NCBI GenBank assembly: GCA_025463135.1
Contig: JAOAPY010000013.1
Location: forward strand, 62,001 to 126,000
DNA: 64,000 nucleotides
Reading direction: 5' to 3'
Origin: Acidobacteriota bacterium
Lineage (GTDB): Bacteria > Acidobacteriota > Blastocatellia > Pyrinomonadales > Pyrinomonadaceae
Part shown: in pieces, positions 35,266-44,599 of the stretch
Layout: every line of letters begins with the position of its first letter
How positions within the stretch are numbered: position 1 is the first letter of the stretch
Made by a program: the position numbers and the translations under genes
Notes under the pieces: generated by a model
Told to the model about the DNA's origin: nothing
Seen by the model: only the letters and a program-made list of their open reading frames with translations
Database searches by the model: none

Positions 35266-35540
35266 GACTCAAGTTCTCCAAAACCATTTTCGAACAAGCC
35301 GGACAAGGCAGCTATTGCTTCGGCTTCATCGTGACCTTCAGCGATAGCTCGCAGTTCGGTACCGCCGCTCGCGGCCAGCATTAGCACATTCAAAATGGAT
35401 TTGGCATCCGCGGCAAGGGTGCCGTCAACCCGCTCGAGCCTGAGACTACTTTGGAAGCGATTAGCAGTGCGCACCAAACGAGCGGCGGCCCTGGCGTGCA
35501 GGCCCAGTTCATTCTTGACTGCCAGAGTGACTTCAACCAT
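35262..35540 (-). CDS. ptsH: HPr, histidine-containing phosphocarrier protein
   Basis: A 92-residue carrier. H15 in GLHARAAARLV is the phosphoryl site, and S48 in DAKSILNVL matches the regulatory serine phosphorylated by HPr kinase in other bacteria. The gene overlaps ptsI and abuts the IIA gene by one shared base. No hprK gene is present in this cluster, so whether S48 is used is open. Confidence 0.95.
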   Translation of the reverse strand: MVEVTLAVKNELGLHARAAARLVRTANRFQSSLRLERVDGTLAADAKSILNVLMLAASGGTELRAIAEGHDEAEAIAALSGLFENGFGELES

Positions 35541-36007
35541 TAACCTTTTGCACTCCGCGAGGGAGGAGTTAGTAAATCACTGGCAACGTAAATTCCCTGC
35601 CGGCCAACTTCGCAGAGTTGCCGCGCAACTTCAGCGAGCGATCCCGGCTCTTCCTGCGCAGCAAGTTTGATAATCATCGGCAGGTTTACGCCGGTAATAA
35701 CTTCAACGGCGCGTTCTTCAAGAAACATCGACGCGATATTCGTCGGTGTGCCGCCGAACATGTCAGTCATCAGCAGCACGCCCGCCGACTGTGACACACC
35801 CTTGATGGCGCGCTCGACTTCACCGCGCGCAGTGTCTACGTCATCGTGCCAGCCGATGGAGACGGCGGCGATGTGCGAGATAGGTCCAACAATCATCTCC
35901 GCCGCCGCCAGAAGTTCGCCGGCCAGATGTCCGTGAGTGACAATCACGCCGGCAACTTTGCGAACACCGATGCTTTCGGAAGCGGCTTGCTGCGGATTGT
36001 TGTTCAT
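35540..36007 (-). CDS. PTS IIA component, mannose/fructose (EIIA-Man) type
   Basis: A 155-residue cytosolic phosphocarrier. The active His is the first of VTHGHLAGELL; the family motif TDMFGGTPTN with ITGVNLPMIIKLA is intact. The ATG at 36007 is chosen because AGGAG precedes it by seven bases; a TTG at 36031 lies within a palindromic repeat. EIIA-Man proteins next to HPr, EI and RapZ without cognate IIB/IIC usually serve regulation, for example of RpoN-linked or cell-envelope processes. Confidence 0.93.
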   Translation of the reverse strand: MNNNPQQAASESIGVRKVAGVIVTHGHLAGELLAAAEMIVGPISHIAAVSIGWHDDVDTARGEVERAIKGVSQSAGVLLMTDMFGGTPTNIASMFLEERAVEVITGVNLPMIIKLAAQEEPGSLAEVARQLCEVGRQGIYVASDLLTPPSRSAKG

Positions 36008-36021
36008 TGAATTCTCCTGAA

Positions 36022-36145
36022 TGTCCGACAAACTTCAGTTTGTCGACGCCTGGCGAGTCTGAGCCTGTGGTGTTCCCACGAAATACATCTCAAGACATCG
36101 TTGAATTACCTTACGCGACAACGACTAAGTGAAGTTTGTCGGACA
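36022..36145. repeat. TGTCCGACAAAC-family palindrome between rapZ and the IIA gene
   Basis: tgtccgacaaacttcagttt at 36022 faces gaagtttgtcggaca ending at 36145. The left arm holds the ribosome-proximal leader of the IIA gene; the right arm abuts the rapZ stop codon. Confidence 0.7.
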
Positions 36146-36146
36146 C

Positions 36147-37067
36147 TTAGCGTTTGCGGTCTTTGCGCACGTCGCGATGGACCGCCTGCGCGTCAAACCC
36201 GGTCCGGCGCAAGCGCTGCGCTAAAGCATTGGCAATCATCACCGAACGATGTCGCCCGCCCGTGCAACCTATGCCCACCGTTACATATGCTTTTCCTTCA
36301 CGTTTGTACAGCGGCAGCAGATAATCCAGCAGGTCAGTAAAGCGTCTTACCGTCTCTTCGACTTCGGGTTGGGACCGCAGGAACTTAACCACTCTGGGAT
36401 CATGCCCGGACAATCGTCTCAGCTCAGGGACAAAATGAGGATTGGGCAAATGCCGAACATCAAAAAGTAATTCCAGGTTGGCGGGACTGCCGTACTTGTG
36501 CCCAAAGCTCAAAACCTGGACGCGCATTGGTGCGCCTTGTTTGTCGAGACTGAAGCGCTGGACCAGATGACTGCGCAAAGTGTGGACCGTGTGCTCGGAA
36601 GTATCGATGATCTGATCTGCCAGTGCGCGAACGCGTCGCATCGCCGCCCGCTCACGCTGAATCGCCTGGGCCAGACGCGGCCCCTTGTCGGCCGGGTGCG
36701 GCCGTCTTGTTTCGCTAAACCGGTGATGCAGGACTTCAGCGGACGCTTCGAGAAACAGCACGTAGACATTCAGCCCACGCGCGCGCAACGCCTCTAACTG
36801 TTTAGGAAAGTCGGCGAGGAACGATCCTTCGCGAATATCGATGACCAATGCGGCGCGCGTGATACCACTGTCGTCCTGACTCGCTTCGATCAGGCGCGCA
36901 AAGGTGGGCAAAATTGTTATGGGAAGGTTATCAACGCAGAAGTAACCGAGGTCTTCAAATGCATTCGTGGCCGAAGACATCCCCGAACCGCTCAGGCCCG
37001 TGATAATCACTATGTCAGGCACGGTATCGAGGCTGCGAGGTTCTGATTTTTTGCGCTTACCCGCCAT
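36147..37067 (-). CDS. rapZ: RapZ-family nucleotide-binding protein / RNase adapter
   Basis: A 306-residue protein of the RapZ (YvcJ) family, which in E. coli binds small RNAs and recruits RNase E, and in others binds nucleotides or UDP-GlcNAc. The N-terminal P-loop is expected to be GxSGSGKS; here it is GLSGSGMSSA, with Met at position 30 in place of the Walker A lysine (codon ATG, read directly). Other hallmarks remain: EDLGYFCVDNLP, the FLEASAEVLHHRFSETRRPHP block, FGHKYGSP, DVRHLPNPHFVPELR, and GIGCTGGRHRSV at the C-terminus. Nucleotide binding is therefore likely altered. Confidence 0.93.
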   Translation of the reverse strand: MAGKRKKSEPRSLDTVPDIVIITGLSGSGMSSATNAFEDLGYFCVDNLPITILPTFARLIEASQDDSGITRAALVIDIREGSFLADFPKQLEALRARGLNVYVLFLEASAEVLHHRFSETRRPHPADKGPRLAQAIQRERAAMRRVRALADQIIDTSEHTVHTLRSHLVQRFSLDKQGAPMRVQVLSFGHKYGSPANLELLFDVRHLPNPHFVPELRRLSGHDPRVVKFLRSQPEVEETVRRFTDLLDYLLPLYKREGKAYVTVGIGCTGGRHRSVMIANALAQRLRRTGFDAQAVHRDVRKDRKR

Positions 37068-37125
37068 AGTTGATCTGCCGAGTCGCTAAGTCTACTACGA
37101 TGAGTGACAGCACCCTAAAGCAAGA

Positions 37126-37207
37126 TGTCCGGCAAACTCTGATTTGTCGATCACCGTGGTCGGTCGGTCGTCACCAACGGTATCGACAAACTGAAGTTTG
37201 TCGGACA
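37126..37207. repeat. TGTCCGACAAAC-family palindrome upstream of rapZ
   Basis: tgtccggcaaactctgatttg at 37126-37146 and cgacaaactgaagtttgtcgg ending at 37204-37207 are near complements. It occupies the place where some relatives carry hprK or ptsN between hpf and rapZ. Confidence 0.65.
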
Positions 37208-37236
37208 TTTTTTGGAAAAGTTGGGAACAAATGTTC

Positions 37237-37767
37237 CTATGGCTCTATCAAGCCGTAGTTGCCGTCCGTACGTTTGTAGAGCACGCCAAGACGTTCTGTA
37301 TCGGCATCACGAAAAACGAGAAACTGATCCTGTTCACCCGACAGGCGCAGAGCCGCTTCCTCAGCCGTCATGGGCTTCACGGCATAGCGGCGCGCCGCAA
37401 TAATGCGCGCTGGTCGGGGCGTAGCTTCAAGTTGACCATCGGGGACGGGCGCGACGACTGAAGTGCGCGGCGCTGTCTGCTTACGATCAATAATCTTCTT
37501 CTTTAATTTCAGGGCCTGCTTCTCGACCTTGGTAATGGCTCGCGTCAATGCCATGTACATGTCAACATTGGTGTCTTTCGCGGTGAGTGTGTGATCGCGC
37601 CAATGAACAACCAGTTCACCTATATGCCGATTCTTCTCAACCTCGATAATGACGTGCGTAGTGGCGGAGTTATTAAAGATGTGATCCAACTTCTTGAAAT
37701 GATCTTCTACATGCTTACGAATGGCTGGCGAAACTTCGACGTGTCGACCCGTGTATTCAAACTTCAT
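37237..37767 (-). CDS. hpf: Long-form ribosome hibernation promoting factor
   Basis: A 176-residue protein. The ATG at 37767 preceded by GGAGGG gives the family N-terminus (MKFEYTGRHVEVSPAIRKHVEDHF); an earlier start at 37833 adds unrelated residues. The N-terminal ribosome-binding domain (residues 1-100) and the C-terminal dimerisation domain (about 120-176, RRYAVKPMTAEEAALRL ... RTDGNYGLIEP) are joined by a Pro-rich linker, so this is the long HPF that makes 100S ribosome dimers. It is downstream of rpoN, its usual place. Confidence 0.94.
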   Translation of the reverse strand: MKFEYTGRHVEVSPAIRKHVEDHFKKLDHIFNNSATTHVIIEVEKNRHIGELVVHWRDHTLTAKDTNVDMYMALTRAITKVEKQALKLKKKIIDRKQTAPRTSVVAPVPDGQLEATPRPARIIAARRYAVKPMTAEEAALRLSGEQDQFLVFRDADTERLGVLYKRTDGNYGLIEP

Positions 37768-37872
37768 TTCATACCCTCCATGATCCTCATCGTAGGGGCG
37801 CACCCGAGTGTGCGCCCTAACCGGGGCGGACACACAGGTCGGCCCCTACAACTGCAAACTACAAGTGCAAAC

Positions 37873-39495
37873 CTACACCACCGCGCGGCGTTCGCGCGAA
37901 CCGGGAATCTGCATCTGATCGCGGTACTTTGCGACCGTGCGCCGTGATAATTTGATGCCGTCTTTAGCCAGAATTTTCACGACCTGATCGTCCGTTATGG
38001 GGTTGTGTGAATCCTCTTCCTCAATAAGCTTTTTTATTTTCAACTTGATGATGCGCGTGGAGATCTCTTCCCCATCCTCGTTCATCATGCCTTCAGTGAA
38101 AAAGCGCCGCAGCTCGATAACGCCCTGCGGCGTGTGGGCATATTTGCGGTTCACCACGCGCGAGACTGTCGACAAGTGCATGCCAATATCTTCGGCGATG
38201 TCTTTTAACATCATGGGCTTGATGTACTGGACACCGTGGTCCAGAAATTCTCTCTGCCGCTGCACGATTGATTCGACGACTTTGTAGATCGTTTGCCGGC
38301 GATGTTCGATATTCCGCAAAAGGTCAACGGCGGAACGCATCTTTTCCCGGATAAAACTCTTAGTCTCGTTACTTACACCCTGTTGGGCCAACATCGTCTG
38401 ATACTGCGGACTCAGCCGCAGGCGAGGACTGCCATCGTCGGCAAAATAAATCACGTAATCGGGGTCGTCTTCGTCGAGCTTTTCGATATAGATCTCGGGA
38501 GCAATCAGGACCGGCTCTTCGGAGGAATAACGTCGACCGGGATATGGATCGAGCGTACGAATGAACTGTAATTCGTTCATCAGGGTGTCGACATCGACCC
38601 CAATCTGTTTGGAAAGGTGCGGCAGTTTGTGCTGCTGAAGGTCGGCCAGATGGTCGCTGATCAGACGCGCGGCGAGGCGATCGGTTTCCTTAGCCACTTC
38701 CAGCTGCACCAGCAAACATTCGCGAACATCGCGCGCGCCGCAGCCGAGCGGATCGAGTCGCATCACGGCCTGGCGTGCTTGCTCGACAATTTCTTCGGGC
38801 CAGGGACCCATCGCACCAATCTCTTCATTGGTAGCCGTAAGCCGGCCGTCAGCATCCAGGTTTCCAATCACGCAAACGGCAGCATCCTGGACCGATTCGG
38901 AAATCGGATCCATATGTAGTTGCCATTCCAAATGTTCGGAAAGGGATTGCGCTTTGGTCAGAAACTGCTCGAAGGTGGGCGCGTCTTCCTTGTATTCGTA
39001 TTCCTGCGTTTTATACCCGGGATCGAGGTAGTCCTGAAATTCGCGGCCGAAATCGATCTCTTCAAACGCATCTCTTGAAGCGTCATCACCGGTTGCCTCA
39101 TCGCCGCCGGCTTCTCCGCCTGATTCGGTAGAGCCCGAACCTTCCAGAGAATCGCCGTGCGCTTCGAACTCGCCTTCAGCGAAGGCGGCGACGGTAGCAT
39201 CCAGCTCGCCGGTGCCGTTCGAAGATACTGCACCCGCGTCCGCTTCAACCGCGCTCGCGGGTTTATCAAAGGTGCTGCCGTCGTCTGCGCTGGCCAGGTG
39301 ATCGAGAATTTTTTCCGCCAGCTCGTGCGCTTCTTCCTGCGTCGCGACTTCTTCGAGCACTGGATTTTCCAGTAACTGCTGCTGAATCAATTCGCCCAGC
39401 TCGAGGGTAGTCATCTGCAACATCTCGATGCGCTGGCGCAACTGAGGCGTCAATACAAGACGTTGAGATAGGCTGGTAGTAAGCTTTAGGGACAT
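37873..39495 (-). CDS. rpoN: RNA polymerase sigma-54 factor RpoN
   Basis: A 540-residue sigma factor. The N-terminal activator-interaction region (LTTSLSQRLVLTPQLRQRIEMLQM...LGELIQQQLLENPVLEE) is followed by an acidic low-complexity stretch (about residues 65-170), the core-binding domain, and a C-terminal DNA-binding domain that ends with the RpoN box LSRRTVAKYRDQM. It recognises -24/-12 promoters and needs AAA+ activators such as the one encoded at 17796. Position between lptB and hpf is the standard arrangement. Confidence 0.96.
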   Translation of the reverse strand: MSLKLTTSLSQRLVLTPQLRQRIEMLQMTTLELGELIQQQLLENPVLEEVATQEEAHELAEKILDHLASADDGSTFDKPASAVEADAGAVSSNGTGELDATVAAFAEGEFEAHGDSLEGSGSTESGGEAGGDEATGDDASRDAFEEIDFGREFQDYLDPGYKTQEYEYKEDAPTFEQFLTKAQSLSEHLEWQLHMDPISESVQDAAVCVIGNLDADGRLTATNEEIGAMGPWPEEIVEQARQAVMRLDPLGCGARDVRECLLVQLEVAKETDRLAARLISDHLADLQQHKLPHLSKQIGVDVDTLMNELQFIRTLDPYPGRRYSSEEPVLIAPEIYIEKLDEDDPDYVIYFADDGSPRLRLSPQYQTMLAQQGVSNETKSFIREKMRSAVDLLRNIEHRRQTIYKVVESIVQRQREFLDHGVQYIKPMMLKDIAEDIGMHLSTVSRVVNRKYAHTPQGVIELRRFFTEGMMNEDGEEISTRIIKLKIKKLIEEEDSHNPITDDQVVKILAKDGIKLSRRTVAKYRDQMQIPGSRERRAVV

Positions 39496-39583
39496 TCCTC
39501 GTTCAATTACTCTTTCGGGGTTTCGCGCGACTCATCACGCGGGGAGATTATAACCGATCCTCAACAGTTTGCGCGCAGGACTT

Positions 39584-40417
39584 TCACATTCGGAACTTCT
39601 CGCCGAGATAAAGCCTTCGCACCTCTGCGTCATCTGTCAAGTCTCGTGGCGCACCGGAGCGAAAGATGCGGCCTTCGGCCATGATGTAAGCCCGATCCGT
39701 CACGCCCAGGGTTTCGCGTACATTATGGTCGGTGATGAGGATGCCAATGCCGCGATTACGCAAATAAATGATTACATTTTGAATGTCATCCACTGCCTTG
39801 GGATCGATACCGGCGAAGGGTTCGTCGAGCAGGATGTATTGCGGTTCAGTGGCCAGGGCGCGCGCAATCTCGGTGCGCCTTCTTTCGCCCCCCGACAGCG
39901 CGTCCCCACGCGTGTTGCGCACGTGAGCGATACCAAACTCTTCCAGCAGTTGCTCCAGTCGCGATAGCCGTTCGCGCCGTCGCAATCCCATCGTTTCCAA
40001 AACGGCGAGAATGTTTTGCGCCGCGGTCATCTTACGAAAGATCGAAGGCTCTTGCGGCAGGTAACCAAGGCCCAGCCGCGCCCGCAAATACATAGGCAAC
40101 CTGGTTACATCCCGCTCGCCCAAACGCACCGTGCCTGAGTCCGGTTGCTCGAGGCCGATGATCATATAAAACGTCGTGGTCTTGCCGGCGCCATTTGCTC
40201 CCAGAAGTCCGACCACTTCGCCTCGCTCGACGTGGAGTCCGACATCATCCACAACGCAGCGCTTTCCGTAAGACTTGTAGAGTTTGAATGCCGCCAGGGC
40301 AAGATTAGACGGCTGCTGATCGGCTTCGCGAGCGGGCGCGGGTCGGGCATCGAGGGGCGCTTGGTGATTATCGCTGGTGGCCCGGGTATCCTCGGCCTGT
40401 GCGCTAAACAATGGCAT
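39584..40417 (-). CDS. lptB: LPS export ABC transporter ATP-binding protein LptB
   Basis: A 277-residue ATPase powering LPS extraction by LptFGC. Walker A GANGAGKT is at about residues 73-80; the signature [15 protein letters not shown], Walker [13 protein letters not shown] and the switch His ([10 protein letters not shown]) are intact. Residues 1-38 are an extension not usual for LptB; a later start would remove it, but no ATG lies nearer. It is co-directional with the LptC/LptA-like gene 29 bases upstream. Confidence 0.94.
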   Translation of the reverse strand: MPLFSAQAEDTRATSDNHQAPLDARPAPAREADQQPSNLALAAFKLYKSYGKRCVVDDVGLHVERGEVVGLLGANGAGKTTTFYMIIGLEQPDSGTVRLGERDVTRLPMYLRARLGLGYLPQEPSIFRKMTAAQNILAVLETMGLRRRERLSRLEQLLEEFGIAHVRNTRGDALSGGERRRTEIARALATEPQYILLDEPFAGIDPKAVDDIQNVIIYLRNRGIGILITDHNVRETLGVTDRAYIMAEGRIFRSGAPRDLTDDAEVRRLYLGEKFRM

Positions 40418-40446
40418 GAACTTTTTTGGAAACGGTGCGATTCACT

Positions 40447-42771
40447 TTATGGTTTCTTGATCTTGTGTGTAGAACGAACGCGACCTCCGGATTGCGGGCC
40501 GCGTGTATCATCCGCGACGACTCTACCTTCTCGCAAATAGACGGTCAATCGTCCACCTTCGACGGTTCCCTGTTCGACATCTTCAACGCGGGCGGGAATG
40601 CCTTTAAGGATTGCTACGTCATCGACGGCCGTGTACTGCATCCACTCGCCGGTTCCCTTACGGCCAGGCTGAGTCATTACGACGCCGTGTTCCGCAATCG
40701 TCTTCTCCAGCTCGTTGTTTTCTTTGGAAAGATAAACATCAGCAACGCTGCTGGTGATACGGTCTGGCGCCTGCCGGATATCTACATTGCCTTCGTAGTG
40801 AAGGATACGATCGGGATCTGAATAGCGCATGGATTCGGCGGTGGCGAAAACAGGAACCGTCGTGCTGGCGCCTTTCTCGCGCCGCTTGGCATTGTAAAGG
40901 GCACTCTGCACGTGACCGTTGCCGGTCATTCTTTTTTCGTTTGTTTGGATCGTCAGCTTATCAGCTCTAACAAAATTATCATCCTGCCAGGCGCGCGCAT
41001 CTCCCGTGTACGTGGCAACGCCCTCGTTGTGATGAAACTCGCCGCGATCGCTGACGATGTAAACCGGACTCTTTGTTTTGGTGAAGGGCGTCGCGCCGTT
41101 GGTCTGTTCCTGGCTGTAGTATGTCGTCGCCGTTTTACCACGGCTGTAAGAGATATCGTTCTTCAGATCTGAGTCCATCTCCAGCGCTTTGCTGCGCGCC
41201 CGAGAGTCCCACACTGTAGGTTCGCCGCCACGCAAACGCACGGTTTCGTCGGCAGCGGTGTAGGTGACATTAGTGGCAGTGCCATTGCGGTCAAGCTCGT
41301 TGAATTTCGCGTTGCCCTGCGCCTCGAGACGTTCGGGGTCCTGTGTTTCACGCGTGAATAAGGCTGACATCTTTTCTGAGGTTATGGTCCTGGTGCCGCG
41401 CTTTTCTGTCGGCTGCACCGGATCAATGACCGCTTTCGCTCCACCAGTCGCGGTGCAAATGTGGGCCAGATTACCAGCCTCGTAAAAGTCGCAATCAAAG
41501 CGTGGCCCGGTCAGCGTTTGCCGATTGGCTTTAGCATCCTTGATGACCGGCTCGACGTAGAGTTCGGCGTTACCTACAGCTTCGGCGCGCTGCAAATCCT
41601 TCCCCTGGGCCCACCATTCTAACTTGATTGAATCAGCCGTCAGGCGTTTGCTCGCCGAATGCGGATCATTGGCGCGCGACTTTGGCGCCGAGAGGTTGAC
41701 GGTTGAGCGGCCGAGTGAATGCATCTCCTGCAGGAGGCTGTCGTTACCCAGAACCTGAAAATTCGCTTCCAGAATATTGGCGCCGTTGCTCTGCATTTCA
41801 GAATCGGCGTCGAGCGTCCGCGCCTGGGTGTACTCGCGAGCTTGCGCCTTCTTTAGCCGCTGATCGTCGTCCAAATAAAAGTCCATATCACGCGCATGCA
41901 GTTCAGCGGCGTGGCCCGGGGCCATTGAACGCAGATATGAATTGCCGCGTACTTCGATTTGCTGCAATCGCTTCTTTGGATTGAGCAAGGCATTCATGTT
42001 GTCTCCGCTCATGATGTCACGCTCTTGTTCCGCAGTGACACCGCCGGAAAACGAAAGACGCATTGCCTGCTGCTCAAACACGGCGTGCGCCGCATGGATC
42101 GTTACGGGCCGCGAACGTGTGGACGGTGGCTTTGGCGGCTGGTCCGCCGGGCTCTTTGGAACGTCAGGCTGGACCGTGATCTCAACATCCTTGCGCAACT
42201 CGAGCTTCTTGGTCTTGGCCTCAACCATAGCGCCAGTGGCCTTGCCGGAAATGTTCTCGCGGCTGAAAGTCATAGGCACGTCCGTCTCGGCGACTTCGGT
42301 CGTCTGGTTGTAAACGATGGACTCAGTATTTACCTTGAGCGCGTCTTTGGTTTCGACTTTGACATTGCCTAAAAAGGAAATGACATTGTTTTTCTGATCA
42401 TAGATTGCACGAGTCGAGGTTATCTGGTCGGGCTTGTCCGCTGCCGCGGAATAGATAACGAGGTTCACATTTTCCAGCTCATGGTGACCGTCGGCGAAAG
42501 TGATCTCGCGCGCGGCACGCAGCCAGAGATAGAGGTGTCCGGCCTTGGTGACTCGCTGCTCATAGCCTTCAATCCGACCGGTTTCTTCCTTTGAAAGCTC
42601 GGCCGCTCCCGGTCTCATTTCGAACTTAGTCGTATTGCGGAGTTTGTAATAGGAAATGCCGACGAATACCAGACCCGCGATCAGCACAAAGAGCGCCAAC
42701 AGCCGCGTCACCAGCGGCATCCTGGCGCGTAAACCGATCGCTATCGCTCTTCTTCGTTTTATTTCCTGCAT
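40447..42771 (-). CDS. LptC-LptA-like fusion protein for LPS transport
   Basis: A 774-residue protein. One membrane helix near the N-terminus (about residues 20-40, RLLALFVLIAGLVFVGISYY) is followed by an LptC-like periplasmic beta-jellyroll segment and then repeated OstA/LptA-like beta units (e.g. SFLGNVKVETKDALKVNTESIVYN, VATYTGDARAWQDDNFVRADKLTIQTNEKRM, LHYEGNVDIRQAPDRITSSVADVYLSKEN). Usual LptC is ~190 residues and LptA ~180, so this looks like both joined with extra OstA repeats, forming an extended periplasmic bridge. The gene order with lptB and rpoN supports this reading. Confidence 0.82.
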   Translation of the reverse strand: MQEIKRRRAIAIGLRARMPLVTRLLALFVLIAGLVFVGISYYKLRNTTKFEMRPGAAELSKEETGRIEGYEQRVTKAGHLYLWLRAAREITFADGHHELENVNLVIYSAAADKPDQITSTRAIYDQKNNVISFLGNVKVETKDALKVNTESIVYNQTTEVAETDVPMTFSRENISGKATGAMVEAKTKKLELRKDVEITVQPDVPKSPADQPPKPPSTRSRPVTIHAAHAVFEQQAMRLSFSGGVTAEQERDIMSGDNMNALLNPKKRLQQIEVRGNSYLRSMAPGHAAELHARDMDFYLDDDQRLKKAQAREYTQARTLDADSEMQSNGANILEANFQVLGNDSLLQEMHSLGRSTVNLSAPKSRANDPHSASKRLTADSIKLEWWAQGKDLQRAEAVGNAELYVEPVIKDAKANRQTLTGPRFDCDFYEAGNLAHICTATGGAKAVIDPVQPTEKRGTRTITSEKMSALFTRETQDPERLEAQGNAKFNELDRNGTATNVTYTAADETVRLRGGEPTVWDSRARSKALEMDSDLKNDISYSRGKTATTYYSQEQTNGATPFTKTKSPVYIVSDRGEFHHNEGVATYTGDARAWQDDNFVRADKLTIQTNEKRMTGNGHVQSALYNAKRREKGASTTVPVFATAESMRYSDPDRILHYEGNVDIRQAPDRITSSVADVYLSKENNELEKTIAEHGVVMTQPGRKGTGEWMQYTAVDDVAILKGIPARVEDVEQGTVEGGRLTVYLREGRVVADDTRGPQSGGRVRSTHKIKKP

Positions 42772-42781
42772 GTCTCGCTTC

Positions 42782-42893
42782 TAATTGCTGATTACTGACT
42801 TCGAATTTTGAGATCTCAGATCTCGATTTCAGATTCAAAATCCGAGCTCTGAAAATCAGAAGTCAGCAATCCGAAATCTAAAATCTGAGGTCT
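42782..42893. repeat. Heptamer-type repeat (AGATCTC/AGATTTG family), inverted
   Basis: tgattactgacttcgaattt and agatctcagatctcgatttc face ctgaaaatcagaagtcagca and aaatctgagg. The right end overlaps the last codons of recJ (stop at 42878), so the repeat touches a coding end here as well. Confidence 0.6.
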
Positions 42894-44587
42894 TCCACGC
42901 ACAATTGTAACCGCACTTCGTTATTCCACTCATTCGTCTCGATCGTGTAGGCCAGATCCACGCTTGAATTAACTGCCGGTGTTTTCTCGAGTCCTTGCAT
43001 GCAGTGCCACCAGACCGTCTCCAGCGGGCGCCCCGCCGGACCAGCCAGTCGCAATTTCAGGTGCTGGTCCTTCATCACCATTGGCTCGGACATGACGCGC
43101 AGGTTCCGCGTCAAGAATACAGGTCTGGGATTACCAGCGCCAAATGGCTCAAGTGCGCTCAATTGTCTTGCGAGTTCGAAGTTAATCGACTCCGGGGCAA
43201 GCTCCGCATCCACGTTTACCCTTGGTTGCAAATCGTCTTCAGTCAGGTGTGCGGCCGCGTGCACGTTCAAACGACGGCGAAGCTCCGGGATTTGTTCCGC
43301 CCGTATAGTTATCCCCGCCGCATGCGAGTGGCCGCCGAACTTTACGAACAAGTCAGCGCATTCAGTCAGGCCATCAAGCAGATGATAGGCCTCAATGCTG
43401 CGTGCCGAGCCATGGCCAATACCGTCTTCCAGCGAAATGACGACGCAAGGGCGATGGATTTTTTCTGCGATTTTCGAAGCGGCGATGCCGATGACTCCGC
43501 GATGCCAGTCTTCCCCTGCGATTACCGCGACGTGCGAGTATTCCGCGCTGCTGCCACTCTCCAGCTCAGAAGTCGCGCGCGCTACAATTTCCGCCTGAAC
43601 CTGTTTGCGCTCCTGATTTCTACGCTCGAGATGTTCTGCGAGCTGCCTGGCTTCCACCGGGTCTTTGGTAGCGAACAACTCGACAACGGCACGGGCCGCA
43701 TCCATTCTGCCCGCGGCATTGATCCTCGGGCCGATTCGAAAGCCAAGGTCATAGGCACGCATACCGCGGCCATCACCGCAGCCGGAAACTTCCATCAAAG
43801 CGCGCAGGCCCCGGTTCCTCGCATTCACCAGGTCTTTCAAACCCAGTGCAACGATCGTGCGGTTCTCTCCCACCAGCCTGGCCACATCGGCGACTGTACC
43901 GATCGCAACTATCTTCAGGAACGAGGAGACCTGGGCTTCGCGCCCGCGCTCACGAAACAAAGCATGGATGAGTTTGAAAGCAACGCCGACGCCCGCCAAA
44001 TTCTTATCCGGGTAATTGCAGCCAAGCTGGTTAGCATTCAATACCGCAAACGCAGGCGGCACGCCTTCACCCTCATCCGGAAGATGATGGTCGGTAATGA
44101 CGACATCAAGGCCATTGTCCCTGGCCCAATAGAGTGGGTCGTGCGCGCGTATGCCGCAATCGACGCTGACCACCAGCTTGTAACCTTCGGCTGCCGCCCG
44201 TTCCAACGCGGGCTGTTGAATGCCGTAACCTTCAGTGAAGCGATGAGGCACGTGAAAACCGGTGCGTGCGCCCAACATACCAAGTCCGCGCAGCAGCACC
44301 GCCGTGCCCGTGGTGCCGTCAACATCATAGTCGCCATAAACCAGGATCGGCTCGCCTTGATCTATGGCGCGCAAAACTCGCTCGACCGCGGCGCGCATGC
44401 CAAGCATCAGATAAGGATCGTGTAGCTGATCGTACGAAGGTTGAAGAAAACCGCGTGCAGAGACTTCTTCCGCATATCCGCGCGCGATAAGTAGCGAGGC
44501 GACCACTGGAGAGACGCCGAGAACCCGTGCGAGCGAGGCAGCACGCTGCGAGTCTTGCTCCCGCAGGATCCAGCGCTTGGCAGTCAT
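42878..44587 (-). CDS. recJ: Single-strand-specific exonuclease RecJ
   Basis: A 569-residue DHH-superfamily 5'-3' exonuclease for recombination and repair. Motif I is YGDYDVDGT (D86, D88, D90), the VDCGI and ITDHHLPDE motifs follow, and the DHHA1 domain includes GGHSHAAGITI. The C-terminal OB domain closes near LCVEDLRF. It is downstream of PilZ with a 12-base gap and reads into the LptC-fusion region. Confidence 0.95.
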   Translation of the reverse strand: MTAKRWILREQDSQRAASLARVLGVSPVVASLLIARGYAEEVSARGFLQPSYDQLHDPYLMLGMRAAVERVLRAIDQGEPILVYGDYDVDGTTGTAVLLRGLGMLGARTGFHVPHRFTEGYGIQQPALERAAAEGYKLVVSVDCGIRAHDPLYWARDNGLDVVITDHHLPDEGEGVPPAFAVLNANQLGCNYPDKNLAGVGVAFKLIHALFRERGREAQVSSFLKIVAIGTVADVARLVGENRTIVALGLKDLVNARNRGLRALMEVSGCGDGRGMRAYDLGFRIGPRINAAGRMDAARAVVELFATKDPVEARQLAEHLERRNQERKQVQAEIVARATSELESGSSAEYSHVAVIAGEDWHRGVIGIAASKIAEKIHRPCVVISLEDGIGHGSARSIEAYHLLDGLTECADLFVKFGGHSHAAGITIRAEQIPELRRRLNVHAAAHLTEDDLQPRVNVDAELAPESINFELARQLSALEPFGAGNPRPVFLTRNLRVMSEPMVMKDQHLKLRLAGPAGRPLETVWWHCMQGLEKTPAVNSSVDLAYTIETNEWNNEVRLQLCVEDLRF

Positions 44588-44599
44588 GAGGTTCCGGCT

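Noticed and set aside
42995-44425. 476-codon plus-strand open frame opposite recJ
   Set aside because: It is fully antisense to a clear RecJ with intact motifs; length is explained by high GC codon structure.
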